A stretch of 64,000 bases of DNA from NCBI RefSeq assembly GCF_002257645.1, contig NZ_NQMO01000005.1:496001-560000 (forward strand), in the 5' to 3' direction. Positions 17,028 through 25,526 of this stretch are shown in pieces. The notes under the pieces are model-generated. The model saw only the letters and a program-made list of their open reading frames with translations. It had not been told where the DNA came from and ran no database searches. Every line of letters starts with the position of its first letter. Position 1 is the stretch's first letter. Position numbers and translations under genes: made by a program. The DNA is from Paenibacillus sp. XY044. Its GTDB lineage: Bacteria > Bacillota > Bacilli > Paenibacillales > Paenibacillaceae.

Positions 17028-17086
17028 TCGAATATAAAACGTATGATAGCCATATTCCGGACCAGCTTAACGTTACTGCACAAAAC

Positions 17087-18658
17087 TCAGTTCAAATATT
17101 TCATCGGGTTCTGAATCGATCCGTTCTTGTGGATTTCAAAATGCAGATGGGTGCCGGTCGAATGCCCGGTGCTGCCCATGATGCCGATCTTTTCACCCTG
17201 GCTCACTTTCTGGCCGCTGTGAACGGAAATGCTCTTCAAATGCCCGTACAGCGTTTCATAGCCGTTGCCGTGGCTGATGATGATGGCGTTGCCGTAGCCG
17301 CTGATTTGGCCTGTAAAGGTTACCGTGCCGTCATCGGCCGCCATGATCGTCCGGTTGCCGGATACCATGTCGATGCCCTTATGCATCTTGCCCCAGCGGG
17401 TGCCGTAGGAGCTGGATATGATATGGCCGCTCACCGGCCAGGCGAACTGTCCGGAGCCTTTGCCCGGAACCTTTGTTCCTTGGAGGACGATCTCTTTCAG
17501 CGGAGCCTTCACGACCGATTGTCCGAGCCACTGCTCGTTGACGACCTGCCCGTTCTCCTTCGTGACCTGATAGGTCATGACCTTCAGGCCTTCCTGTCCG
17601 GGACGAACGACCTTGGTCTTGCCGGCCGGCAGGTCCTTGCTCTTGCGGATTTCGATTTCCGGCGCGGTCGATACCTGCTCGGTCACCTTCTCCACCGTCT
17701 TGACCGTAATCGGCGGTTTCGGTACCGTCAGCTTCAGTTGATCCCCGATTTGCAGGTACTTTTCCTTCACATCCGGGTTGTTGCTGAAAATCTCCTTCTG
17801 GCTGATCTTGAACTGGTTCGCGATCGTGCTGATCGTATCGCCTTCCTCCACCGTGTACACGAGCGGCGCTTCTTGCCCCGTCGTTAGCAGTTTGGCCGCT
17901 TCCGCTGCGGTCAGCACTTTGTTCGGGTCGGCTTTGACCGGCGCCACTGTCACCTTCTCCTCAATAGACACCTTTTGGACCGAGGCTCCCGGCGTTCTCT
18001 CGACTTTCGCAGAGGAGGAGGTGGCTGCCATGTTCTTCAACTTCGCTTCCGCCTTATCCTTCCCGCTGGCCGCCGTGACTACAGCCTTTGGTGCGAACTT
18101 CATCTGCGCCTGTTCCAGCGCGGTATTTACCGTGGCTTGGTCCTTCACAATGCCGACGACCTTGCCGTTCACCTTCAGCTCCACGCCTTCGGCGTAAGCC
18201 TTGAGCATGCCGTCCAGCTTCTTGAGCGTATTATCCGTATCCGGACTGGCCTGAAACGCCTTCTCGACTTTCGTCGTGATGCCGTCTGTCTGAAGCACCA
18301 TCTCCACGCCCGGATATTTATCTTGATATTCCTGCTGCTTCTGGTTGAACAGCTTATCGATTTGAGAGGGATCCTTGACCGTCCCGATTTCCTGATTATG
18401 TACAAGGACATGATAATACGGGACCATATTGGCATTGACGTACTGATTGCCTGCATACACAAGTCCAGCGATAACGATGACCGCACCGGCCGTCCCCGCG
18501 ATCCATTTCCGTGGAGCGCTCCATTTCCGCCCTTGAGGTTCGGTTCCAGGCGTCGCAGCGCCCATATCCTGATGTTCATCCTGCTTTCCGGAGAGTTGCG
18601 CGGAATTTGTCGAAACTTGATTATTCTCCTTCCAGCGGTTACCCTTAAAACCCTTCAT
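17087..18658 (-). CDS. Membrane-anchored LysM-G5-M23 peptidoglycan endopeptidase
   Basis: A 523-residue cell-wall hydrolase. A cytoplasmic tail is followed by a membrane helix near residues 52-72, a long extracellular spacer, a LysM domain (YTVEEGDTISTIANQF, about 268-312), a G5 domain (about 320-395) and a C-terminal M23 zinc peptidase. The peptidase has HKGIDM and HLHFEI metal motifs. It should cut peptide cross-links in peptidoglycan. AAGGAGAG lies ahead of the ATG. A WalR box at 18743-18759 places it in the regulon of the adjacent walRK genes. Confidence 0.92.
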   Translation of the reverse strand: MKGFKGNRWKENNQVSTNSAQLSGKQDEHQDMGAATPGTEPQGRKWSAPRKWIAGTAGAVIVIAGLVYAGNQYVNANMVPYYHVLVHNQEIGTVKDPSQIDKLFNQKQQEYQDKYPGVEMVLQTDGITTKVEKAFQASPDTDNTLKKLDGMLKAYAEGVELKVNGKVVGIVKDQATVNTALEQAQMKFAPKAVVTAASGKDKAEAKLKNMAATSSSAKVERTPGASVQKVSIEEKVTVAPVKADPNKVLTAAEAAKLLTTGQEAPLVYTVEEGDTISTIANQFKISQKEIFSNNPDVKEKYLQIGDQLKLTVPKPPITVKTVEKVTEQVSTAPEIEIRKSKDLPAGKTKVVRPGQEGLKVMTYQVTKENGQVVNEQWLGQSVVKAPLKEIVLQGTKVPGKGSGQFAWPVSGHIISSSYGTRWGKMHKGIDMVSGNRTIMAADDGTVTFTGQISGYGNAIIISHGNGYETLYGHLKSISVHSGQKVSQGEKIGIMGSTGHSTGTHLHFEIHKNGSIQNPMKYLN

Positions 18659-18742
18659 AAGTCTCTCCTTGTTTGCTTTGTATGCTTTTTCAAAAATGAC
18701 GAAAAAGTTAAATTTTTGATACCTTTTAACACAATCTATACT

Positions 18743-18759
18743 TTAACACAACGTTTACA
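18743..18759 (-). promoter_or_regulatory. WalR binding site
   Basis: On the minus strand TGTAAA-N5-TGTTAA fits the known WalR consensus TGTWAH-N5-TGTWAH exactly. A further TGTTAA half-site lies at 18726-18731. The box is about 85-100 bases before the M23 peptidase start. Confidence 0.72.
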
Positions 18760-18785
18760 AACAATTCAACTCTCGGTACAAAGCG

Positions 18786-18812
18786 AAAAACCCGCATCCG
18801 GCGCGGGTTTTT
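18786..18812. terminator. Bidirectional terminator
   Basis: AAAAACCCGC, a 7-base loop, then GCGGGTTTTT. It has T-runs on both strands and lies about 93 bases past the stop of the gene at 18905. Confidence 0.85.
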
Positions 18813-18904
18813 GTTATTTACCTATATGTGGATTGCATCGCTTTAATTTATTAAAAGGTTACAACTTCCTCCACTGGGTTTGATCGCCCAGTGTTTCCAG
18901 CTGT

Positions 18905-19615
18905 CTATTGCTCCAGCAGTTTGCTAAGCGCGGCATATTCTTCCTTCGTCAAGTACTTGGAAATCGTGTCTTCTATTGTCGATAATTCTTGCTCGGTCAG
19001 GCCGTCCTCCATGGCAGCCGAAATTTTCTGCATTTCCGATTGCGGCAGCTTTTTCATCAAAATGTTAAAAATCTGCTCCTTCTCGGACGCGGTCAGCCCA
19101 TCCTTCTTCTGAATCATTTCGTCCGGACTCATGACGACCTGCTGATCCGCTGCAGACTGTCCGCCCATGGCCGATTCGCTCAAGCCTTGTCCCATAACGG
19201 GCAGCGCATCATCCGGGGCATCCGCACCCTCAGCATCCGCGGTTCCCCCCGTCTCCGTACCGGCCGTACTGCCGGAGGTTCCAGCCTCGGACCCGGTAGT
19301 TTCTCCCGCTCCCGCCGTGCTGCCTGTTCCGTTTTCTGCTGTATTCGCACTTCCCTCCGAGGTCTTGCTATCGCCCGCCGTTTCAGCAGTACTAGCCGTC
19401 TTTTGAACAGGTTTCTTATCCTTGGCGGTATTCAAACCCAGCATCCCTTTCATCATGCCCCCAAACCCCACCGGCTGGCCCTCCAACTGAATGTTAAAGC
19501 TGGCCAGCAGCGATTGGACATACATATTCACGACGGCTCCCGTCGTAAGCACCGTCAAGCCGCTGATCAGCACCACAGTCAGCACCGTTTTCAGCAGCCA
19601 TTGCGCAATCTTCAT
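18905..19615 (-). CDS. Membrane-anchored protein with low-complexity linker, unknown function
   Basis: A 236-residue protein. It has an N-terminal membrane or signal helix (residues about 8-30), a 90-residue Ser/Thr/Gly/Glu/Ala-rich linker (about 70-160) and a helical C-terminal domain (KKDGLTASEKEQIFNIL ... LTKEEYAALSKLLEQ). AGGAGGAGGG lies just before the ATG. The architecture suggests a short helical domain displayed outside the membrane on a flexible stalk. It lies between purA and the M23 peptidase gene. I recognise no named family. Confidence 0.8.
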   Translation of the reverse strand: MKIAQWLLKTVLTVVLISGLTVLTTGAVVNMYVQSLLASFNIQLEGQPVGFGGMMKGMLGLNTAKDKKPVQKTASTAETAGDSKTSEGSANTAENGTGSTAGAGETTGSEAGTSGSTAGTETGGTADAEGADAPDDALPVMGQGLSESAMGGQSAADQQVVMSPDEMIQKKDGLTASEKEQIFNILMKKLPQSEMQKISAAMEDGLTEQELSTIEDTISKYLTKEEYAALSKLLEQ

Positions 19616-19719
19616 GACGTCCCTCCTCCTTTGCCCTTTCCGGCCCTTGTCCGGGCGTTTCCCGGAATCGAGCCGTTAGTCCTTGCGACCCATTCTTGCC
19701 GATACGTAAAATCGTCCAT
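19612..19719 (-). CDS. Possible 35-residue leader peptide coupled to the downstream gene
   Basis: ORF starting MDDFTYRQEW and ending GKGKGGGTS, whose stop overlaps the ATG of the gene at 19615 (ATGA). It is basic and hydrophilic. No strong ribosome site precedes its ATG, and part of its 3' end is the purine-rich Shine-Dalgarno sequence of the next gene. That weakens the case; it may be a translational coupler or chance. Confidence 0.3.
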   Translation of the reverse strand: MDDFTYRQEWVARTNGSIPGNARTRAGKGKGGGTS

Positions 19720-19818
19720 TGATTAGAGCATAAACGCCTTGGGCCAAGCCGCCCCGAATCTACCTTGCTCCGACTCTGTCAGAGGCACATGGCTGAACTC
19801 TATGAAATGGCTCTACCC

Positions 19819-19863
19819 TATAGAATGAACTGAAGACATCCTGTAAACTTCAATTCATTCTAT
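19819..19863. repeat. Dispersed palindromic element, inverted pair
   Basis: ATAGAATGAACTGAAG (19820-19835) and CTTCAATTCATTCTAT (19848-19863) form a 16-bp stem with one G-T pair and a 12-base loop. The same TATAGAATGAA unit occurs at 10588-10604. There is no T-run, so it is not a terminator. Confidence 0.6.
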
Positions 19864-19912
19864 ATATCTAGCAGTATTGACGGGATGGGGAGGATTCAAT
19901 CCTGCGGTACGC

Positions 19913-19976
19913 AAAATAACCCCACACCGTGAGGCTTTGGCTTCGATGCTTACTCAGGTACTTCGTGGGACTCCGG
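19913..19976 (-). ncRNA. Attenuator-like structured element, copy A
   Basis: On the minus strand: CGAAG...ACTGAGTAAGCATCGAAG-like core, then AAAGCC and a hairpin CTCAC-ggt-GTGGGG-like stem followed by TTATTTT. It aligns over its whole length with copy B at 26771-26834. It lies between the purA terminator and the gene at 18905-19615, so it may be a leader of that gene. Confidence 0.45.
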
Positions 19977-19997
19977 AAAATATAAATTCTATAAATC

Positions 19998-20038
19998 AAA
20001 AAAAGGCCACCCCGCCGCAATTGGCAGCGAGGTGACCT
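19998..20038 (-). terminator. purA terminator
   Basis: GC-rich stem (AGGTCACCTCGC... with GGCGGGGTGGCCT, several G-U pairs) followed by seven T on the minus strand, 50 bases past the purA stop. Confidence 0.82.
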
Positions 20039-20087
20039 CCTCGATAAAAGCTGATATATATTCGCCTGCTTCCAGGCCTATTGACGA

Positions 20088-21368
20088 TTAATAGATCGTC
20101 AGCACTTGATTGGTCTGGTTGCGGTTGCGTCCTACCGAGAAGATGGCAATCGGAATGCCTGTGAGCTCGGATACGCGGTTGACATAGTTGCGAGTCGTTT
20201 CCGGCAGATCGTCCAGCGTCTTCGCGCCAGAGATATCTTCGTGCCAGCCCGGCATTTCTTCGTACACCGCTTCGCATTCGCCCAGCATTTTCAGGCTGGA
20301 CGGGTAGTGCGTGATGATTTCCCCACGGTATTTGTATCCGGTACAGATTTTGACCGTATCCAGTCCTGTAAGCACGTCCAGGGAGTTCAGCGACAGTCCT
20401 GTCAGGCCGCTGACACGGCGGGCGTGGCGAACCACAACGCTGTCAAACCAGCCGACACGGCGCGCACGACCGGTTACGGTGCCGTACTCATGGCCCTTTT
20501 CCCGGATATAATCGCCGATCTCGTTGTTCAGCTCGGTCGGGAACGGTCCGTCGCCCACACGGGTCGTGTAGGACTTGGCCACGCCGATGACCTGCTGAAT
20601 TTTGGACGGGCCTACACCCGAACCGATACATACGCCGCCCGCGGACGGGTTGGACGAAGTAACGTATGGGTATGTGCCTTGGTCAATGTCCAGCATGACC
20701 CCTTGCGCGCCTTCAAACAGCACCTTCTTGTCTTCGTCAATCGCGTCGTTCAGGACGACCGAGGTATCGGTAACGTACTTACGGATTTGCTCCGCGTAGT
20801 CCAGGTACTGCTTCAGCGTTTCCTCCACGTCCAGCGACTCCCCGCCGTACATTTCGATGACCTGGTTCTTCTCTTTCATCAGATGGCGGAGCTTCAGTTC
20901 GAACTCCTCTGGATCCATCAGATCGGAGATCCGGATGCCGTTACGAGCCGCCTTGTCCATGTAGCATGGGCCAATCCCTTTCCGGGTCGTGCCGATCTTG
21001 TTCGGCCCTTTGCGGTCTTCTTCCAGACCATCCAGCACCATGTGATACGGCATAATGACATGCGCGCGATCGCTGATTCTCAGATTGTCCGTCGTAAATC
21101 CGTTATCATGAATGTATTTGATCTCTTCGAGCAGTGCCGCCGGATTGATAACCATCCCGTTGCCGATGACGCAAATTTTATCGGAATAAAATACGCCGGA
21201 TGGAATCAGGCTGAGCTTATATTTTTTACCGTCAATCAGAATGGTATGACCGGCATTGTTGCCGCCCTGATACCGGGCCACCACATCGGCGCTTTCTGCA
21301 AGATAATCCGTAATCTTGCCTTTGCCCTCGTCTCCCCATTGTGTTCCCACAACGACTACTGTTGACAT
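20088..21368 (-). CDS. purA: Adenylosuccinate synthetase
   Basis: PurA makes adenylosuccinate from IMP and aspartate with GTP, the first step from IMP to AMP. The 426-residue length is typical. The N-terminal GTQWGDEGKGKITD P-loop and GGNNAGHT motif are clear. ATG 21368 is chosen over 21374 and 21401 because the GGGGG ribosome site lies 7 bases ahead of it. It has its own promoter at 21543-21571, with PurR boxes directly upstream, and a 170-base leader. Confidence 0.97.
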   Translation of the reverse strand: MSTVVVVGTQWGDEGKGKITDYLAESADVVARYQGGNNAGHTILIDGKKYKLSLIPSGVFYSDKICVIGNGMVINPAALLEEIKYIHDNGFTTDNLRISDRAHVIMPYHMVLDGLEEDRKGPNKIGTTRKGIGPCYMDKAARNGIRISDLMDPEEFELKLRHLMKEKNQVIEMYGGESLDVEETLKQYLDYAEQIRKYVTDTSVVLNDAIDEDKKVLFEGAQGVMLDIDQGTYPYVTSSNPSAGGVCIGSGVGPSKIQQVIGVAKSYTTRVGDGPFPTELNNEIGDYIREKGHEYGTVTGRARRVGWFDSVVVRHARRVSGLTGLSLNSLDVLTGLDTVKICTGYKYRGEIITHYPSSLKMLGECEAVYEEMPGWHEDISGAKTLDDLPETTRNYVNRVSELTGIPIAIFSVGRNRNQTNQVLTIY

Positions 21369-21542
21369 GTTCATTCCCCCGCTTGGTGTGTACCACCGCA
21401 TTTTAATTAAAAGCTTATTTCATTATGTTTACCTGCAAGTCTGATTATGCACCATTTCAAGCTGCCTCCGGTTAAGGGCACACAAAGACCCGGCACTTCT
21501 TTTGCGAAGATGAGCGCTGGACTGTGCTAAAGCAGCATTACC

Positions 21543-21618
21543 AGTGTAACAGTCCCCATTTTCAAAGTCAAATAAAAAACGAACAATTGCACTGTCTAAA
21601 GTACAATTGTTCGGAAAT
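21543..21618 (-). promoter_or_regulatory. purA promoter with PurR operator
   Basis: The promoter is TTGACT (21566-21571), 17 bases, TACACT (21543-21548). Directly upstream lie two inverted PurBox-like sites: ATTTCCGAACAAT (minus strand, 21606-21618), a full match to AWWWCCGAACWWT, and AAAAACGAACAAT (plus, 21575-21587), one mismatch. They are 18 bases apart, against the usual 16-17. The same inverted repeat, followed by six T, could also act as the dnaB terminator. Confidence 0.72.
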
Positions 21619-21709
21619 AAGACAAGCATTCTCAGAAATATGGATTACCGTATATAAGGCCGATTTGATCCATTTATCCGTTCTCGCGAACGACAACGCC
21701 CGGCTTTCG

Positions 21710-23071
21710 CTACATCGCGAATGCGTCGGTATGCGTCCGCTCATAATTGACGAATTTGTTGAAATTCTTCATAAAGACCAGTTCGACGGTGCCCACCGGA
21801 CCGTTACGCTGCTTGGCGATAATGATCTCGATGATGTTTTTCTTCTCCGTCTCCTGGTTATAGTAGTCGTCGCGGTACAGGAACGAAACGATGTCGGCGT
21901 CCTGCTCGATGGAACCCGATTCACGAAGGTCACTCATCATCGGACGCTTGTCCTGCCGCTGCTCCACGCCCCGGCTGAGCTGGGACAGTGCAATAACCGG
22001 CACGCTGAGCTCACGCGCGATCTGTTTCAAGGTACGGGAAATTTCGGATACTTCCTGCTGACGGTTCTCGCCTGCTTTGCCGCGTCCCTGGATCAGCTGC
22101 AGGTAGTCGATCACGATCATCCCAAGCCCCTTCTCCTTCTTCAGACGGCGGCATTTCGAACGGATATCCGCAACGGTAATGCCTGGCGTATCATCGATAT
22201 AAATTTCGGCCTCCGCCAGGGAAGCGATCCCCATGGTCAGTTTGGCCCAATCTTCATCGGTCTTGAAATCACCGGTACGCATCAGGTTGGCGTCCAGGTT
22301 CGCTTCGGCGCAGATCATCCGGTTGACGAGCTGGGGCGCCGACATCTCCAGACTGAAGATCGCGACCGTTTCTTTCGCGCGCACCGCCACGTTCTGGGCA
22401 ATGTTCAGGGCAAACGCCGTTTTCCCGACGGAAGGACGTGCAGCCACGATGATCAGGTCGGAACGCTGAAATCCGTTAGTCATCCGGTCCAAATCCACAA
22501 ATCCTGTCGGTATGCCGCTGGTGCTTCCGCTCTGCTGATGCAGCACCTCAACGCGTTCGAACACTTCCATCAGGACGTCGCGGATGGCGACAAAGCCGCT
22601 GCCGCTGCGCCGGTTGGAAATTTCCAGGATGCGACGCTCGGCGTCGCTCAGCATGCCGGATACGTCTTCGCCGCCGGTGTAGCCTTCGCTGACGATCTGT
22701 GTCGCTGTGCGGATGAGCCGCCGCAGCATGGACTTCTCTTCGATAATCTGGGCGTAATACTCCACATTAGCTGCCGTCGGCACCGCATGTGCCAGCTTCG
22801 CCAGGTAGCTGACGCCCCCGATTTCCTCCAGCTGCCCCTTATCCTGCAGACGCGAGGTTAAGGTAATGAGATCAATGGGCTGGTTCTCTTCTCCAAGCTG
22901 GATCATCGCCTCATAAATCAGCTGATGCGGGACATCGTAGAAATCCTCGGGCGTTACCCGCTCCATCACGGTGATCATAGCTTCGCTCTGCAGCAGAATC
23001 GCACCTAGAACCGCCTGCTCCGCCTCCAGATTTTGCGGGGGAATCCGGTCGAAAAAGAGCTCTCCGTCCAT
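21710..23071 (-). CDS. dnaB: Replicative DNA helicase
   Basis: Hexameric 5'-3' helicase of the chromosomal replisome (DnaC in Bacillus subtilis naming). The 453-residue length is normal. The N-terminal DnaB domain (LEAEQAVLGAILL) is followed by the RecA-like SF4 core with Walker A in ARPSVGKTAFALN and a DNA-binding GSGSIEQDAD-type region. It starts immediately after the rplI stop and ends the MazG-like/yybS/gdpP/rplI/dnaB operon. Confidence 0.97.
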   Translation of the reverse strand: MDGELFFDRIPPQNLEAEQAVLGAILLQSEAMITVMERVTPEDFYDVPHQLIYEAMIQLGEENQPIDLITLTSRLQDKGQLEEIGGVSYLAKLAHAVPTAANVEYYAQIIEEKSMLRRLIRTATQIVSEGYTGGEDVSGMLSDAERRILEISNRRSGSGFVAIRDVLMEVFERVEVLHQQSGSTSGIPTGFVDLDRMTNGFQRSDLIIVAARPSVGKTAFALNIAQNVAVRAKETVAIFSLEMSAPQLVNRMICAEANLDANLMRTGDFKTDEDWAKLTMGIASLAEAEIYIDDTPGITVADIRSKCRRLKKEKGLGMIVIDYLQLIQGRGKAGENRQQEVSEISRTLKQIARELSVPVIALSQLSRGVEQRQDKRPMMSDLRESGSIEQDADIVSFLYRDDYYNQETEKKNIIEIIIAKQRNGPVGTVELVFMKNFNKFVNYERTHTDAFAM

Positions 23072-23072
23072 C

Positions 23073-23516
23073 TTATTCCTCCGTGACCTGAACCTTCAGC
23101 GTAGCTTTGACATCCGAATGGAGCTTCACGGTCATCTGCGTCACGCCCAACGTCCGGATCGGCTCATCCAATTCGATCTTGCGCTTGTCGATCTTGATGC
23201 CTTGCTGCGAGAGTGCATCCGCAATTTGCTTGCTCGTAATCGCTCCGAACAGCCGTCCGCCTTCCCCGGCTTTCGCTTTAAGCTGCACGGCCATCTCTTC
23301 CAATTTTTTGCCGAGGACCTGCGCTTCTTCTTTCTCCTGCTGCTTGCGCTTCTGTTCAGCCGCGTTCTGGTTCTCCAGCGTCTTCATGTTGCCATCTGTT
23401 GCCACGCGGGCGAGTCCGCGCGGAATGAGGAAATTCGTTGCGTAGCCTTCCGATATATCTTTAATGTCCCCTTTTTTGCCCTGACCCTTAACATCTTTAA
23501 TAAAAATGACTTTCAT
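23073..23516 (-). CDS. rplI: 50S ribosomal protein L9
   Basis: A 147-residue L9. It has the conserved N-terminal MKVIFIKDVKGQGKKGDI and the GYATNFLIPRGLA rRNA-binding segment, a long central helix and the C-terminal domain. Its ATG overlaps the gdpP stop (ATGA). It links translation to the c-di-AMP and replication genes in one operon, the standard Bacillota arrangement. Confidence 0.97.
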   Translation of the reverse strand: MKVIFIKDVKGQGKKGDIKDISEGYATNFLIPRGLARVATDGNMKTLENQNAAEQKRKQQEKEEAQVLGKKLEEMAVQLKAKAGEGGRLFGAITSKQIADALSQQGIKIDKRKIELDEPIRTLGVTQMTVKLHSDVKATLKVQVTEE

Positions 23517-25516
23517 TCGAACAACCCCTCTTTCTCCTCAATTTGTGCAAGAACTTCGAGCAGTTGGGCCTCCGCTTCCTTGACGGTGCCCTTCAGCTGC
23601 ACGGCTGCATTGGTCAGATGGCCTCCGCCGCCGAGGCGCTCCATTACGACCTGCACGTTCATCTTCCCGAAGGAACGGGCGCTGATCCCGATCAAGCCGT
23701 CCGGGCGTTCACTGATCACGAAGGAGGCCACCACATCCGTCATGTTCAGCAGCGTATCCGCCACCTGCGCAATGAGCAGCTGCGGAATGACCGTCCCCGG
23801 AGCCGTGACGGCCAGAGCGACATGATCATATACCATTTTAGCATGCTTAATGATATCTGACTTTGCCAGATATTCCTGCAAATCTTCCTTAAGCATCCGC
23901 TGGATCTGAATCGTATCCGCTCCGCTCCGGCGGAGGAAGCCTGCTGCCTCAAAGGTCCGGGAGCCGGTATGCAGCGCAAAATGCTTCGTATCCACCGTAA
24001 TCCCAGCCAGCAGCAAGGTCGCCTCTAGCGGCGTGAGCTGGATTTTCTCATGGATGTACTGCAGCAGCTCCGTCACCAGCTCGCACGCGGATGAAGCGTA
24101 AGGTTCCATGTACACCAGCACGGCGTCGTTGATGAACTCTTCGCCGCGGCGGTGATGGTCGACCACGACGACCCGGCTGGCGTGATGGACCAGCTTCGGC
24201 TCAATCGTCATGGACGCCTTGTGCGTGTCCACTACGACCAGCAGGCTGTGCGGGCTGATCAACTGCAGCGCCTGCTCCGGCGAGATGAAGCGCTCGACTA
24301 GCTTCTCGTCCTTCTGAATCTGGGTCATCATCCGCTCAATGGACGGGTTCGTGCCCGGAAGCACGATGTATGCTTCAACATTGTACATCTGCGCCGCCTT
24401 CAGCACGCCGATCGAGGCGCCGATGACGTCCATATCCGGCATCTTGTGCCCCATGATGAACACCTTGTCGCTCTCCTGCATCAGGTCGCGCAGCGCGTGC
24501 GCGATGACGCGCGCCCGGACCCGCGTGCGCTTCTCCACGGCGTTGGACTTGCCGCCGTAAAAGGACAGCCGCTGGCCGGCCTTAACGGCCGCCTGGTCGC
24601 CGCCGCGACCGAGGGCCATGTCCAACGACGACTGCGCCAGCTCGCCCAGCTCGCTGATGCTGTCCGGGCCAAAGCCCAGCCCGATGCTGAGCGTCATCGG
24701 CACCTTCAGCTCCGCGGTCATTTCGCGGACCTCGTCGAGAATGACAAAGCGGCTTTTCTCCAGTTCCTGCAGCGATCTGTAGTTCAGCATCATCAAGTAC
24801 CGGTCGGACGAGAGACGCCGCAGATACACCTCGTAATGCTTCGCCCATTCCGTAATTTCGCTGGTCACCTTCGCGATGAGCGTCGTGCGCTGCTGGTCAT
24901 CCATGCCCTGGGCCGCCTCGTCCAGGTTATCCATCATAATAATACCGATCGCCAGCTTCTCGGCCTCGTATTTCTCCCGGAGCACGACCATCTCCGTTAC
25001 GTCGTACAGATAAATCAGCCGCTCATCGGTATTCAGAATCAGATGGTAATGCAGCTCCCCCACCTGGATTTCCGTCTGAATCTCCTTAGGCCCATCTTTA
25101 TGCGCTTCCCGGCCCCCGTCCCTTTTCTCGGCAAGCAGCGGCATCAGATCGGGAAACAGCTCGGACAGGCTGGAGCCCACAAGCGACTTTTGACCGAACA
25201 TGGTACACACGAACCGGTTATTCCATTCGATATCGCGGTCCTCACTGTACAGCACGATCCCGAAGGGCAGCGTGTTGATCGCTTCTCCTTCCACCCGTTT
25301 CACCCGGAAGGATAGGCCGCCAATGTATTCAAGCAGTTTTTTGCGGAAGTCCATTTCCTTCTTCAGCACCGCATAGCAAAGCGCTACGACAAGGCAGAGG
25401 CTGACGATTCCCAGCGCCCAGTTATACCGGGTCACAATAATGACCAGAACCAGCATCAGCGCAAACGCCCAGACGGTATAATAGCCGTGCCAGCGTTTCT
25501 GTAGAAATTTAGGCAT
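23513..25516 (-). CDS. gdpP: Cyclic-di-AMP phosphodiesterase GdpP
   Basis: A 667-residue membrane enzyme that hydrolyses c-di-AMP. In order: two membrane helices (about 13-50), a PAS domain, a degenerate GGDEF domain (RLSSDRYLMML replaces the signature, so it is not a cyclase), and a DHH/DHHA1 phosphodiesterase with VVVDHH and a C-terminal GGGGH motif. ATG 25516 is used (AGGGTGG upstream); an in-frame GTG at 25525 is possible. It is overlapped by rplI and directly follows yybS. Confidence 0.95.
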   Translation of the reverse strand: MPKFLQKRWHGYYTVWAFALMLVLVIIVTRYNWALGIVSLCLVVALCYAVLKKEMDFRKKLLEYIGGLSFRVKRVEGEAINTLPFGIVLYSEDRDIEWNNRFVCTMFGQKSLVGSSLSELFPDLMPLLAEKRDGGREAHKDGPKEIQTEIQVGELHYHLILNTDERLIYLYDVTEMVVLREKYEAEKLAIGIIMMDNLDEAAQGMDDQQRTTLIAKVTSEITEWAKHYEVYLRRLSSDRYLMMLNYRSLQELEKSRFVILDEVREMTAELKVPMTLSIGLGFGPDSISELGELAQSSLDMALGRGGDQAAVKAGQRLSFYGGKSNAVEKRTRVRARVIAHALRDLMQESDKVFIMGHKMPDMDVIGASIGVLKAAQMYNVEAYIVLPGTNPSIERMMTQIQKDEKLVERFISPEQALQLISPHSLLVVVDTHKASMTIEPKLVHHASRVVVVDHHRRGEEFINDAVLVYMEPYASSACELVTELLQYIHEKIQLTPLEATLLLAGITVDTKHFALHTGSRTFEAAGFLRRSGADTIQIQRMLKEDLQEYLAKSDIIKHAKMVYDHVALAVTAPGTVIPQLLIAQVADTLLNMTDVVASFVISERPDGLIGISARSFGKMNVQVVMERLGGGGHLTNAAVQLKGTVKEAEAQLLEVLAQIEEKEGLFE

Positions 25517-25526
25517 GACACCCACC

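Noticed and set aside
21380..21410. GCGGTGGTACACACC near the purA start, resembling a T-box sequence
   Set aside because: Only a short hairpin; the T-box core and specifier domain are missing and purA is not a T-box gene.
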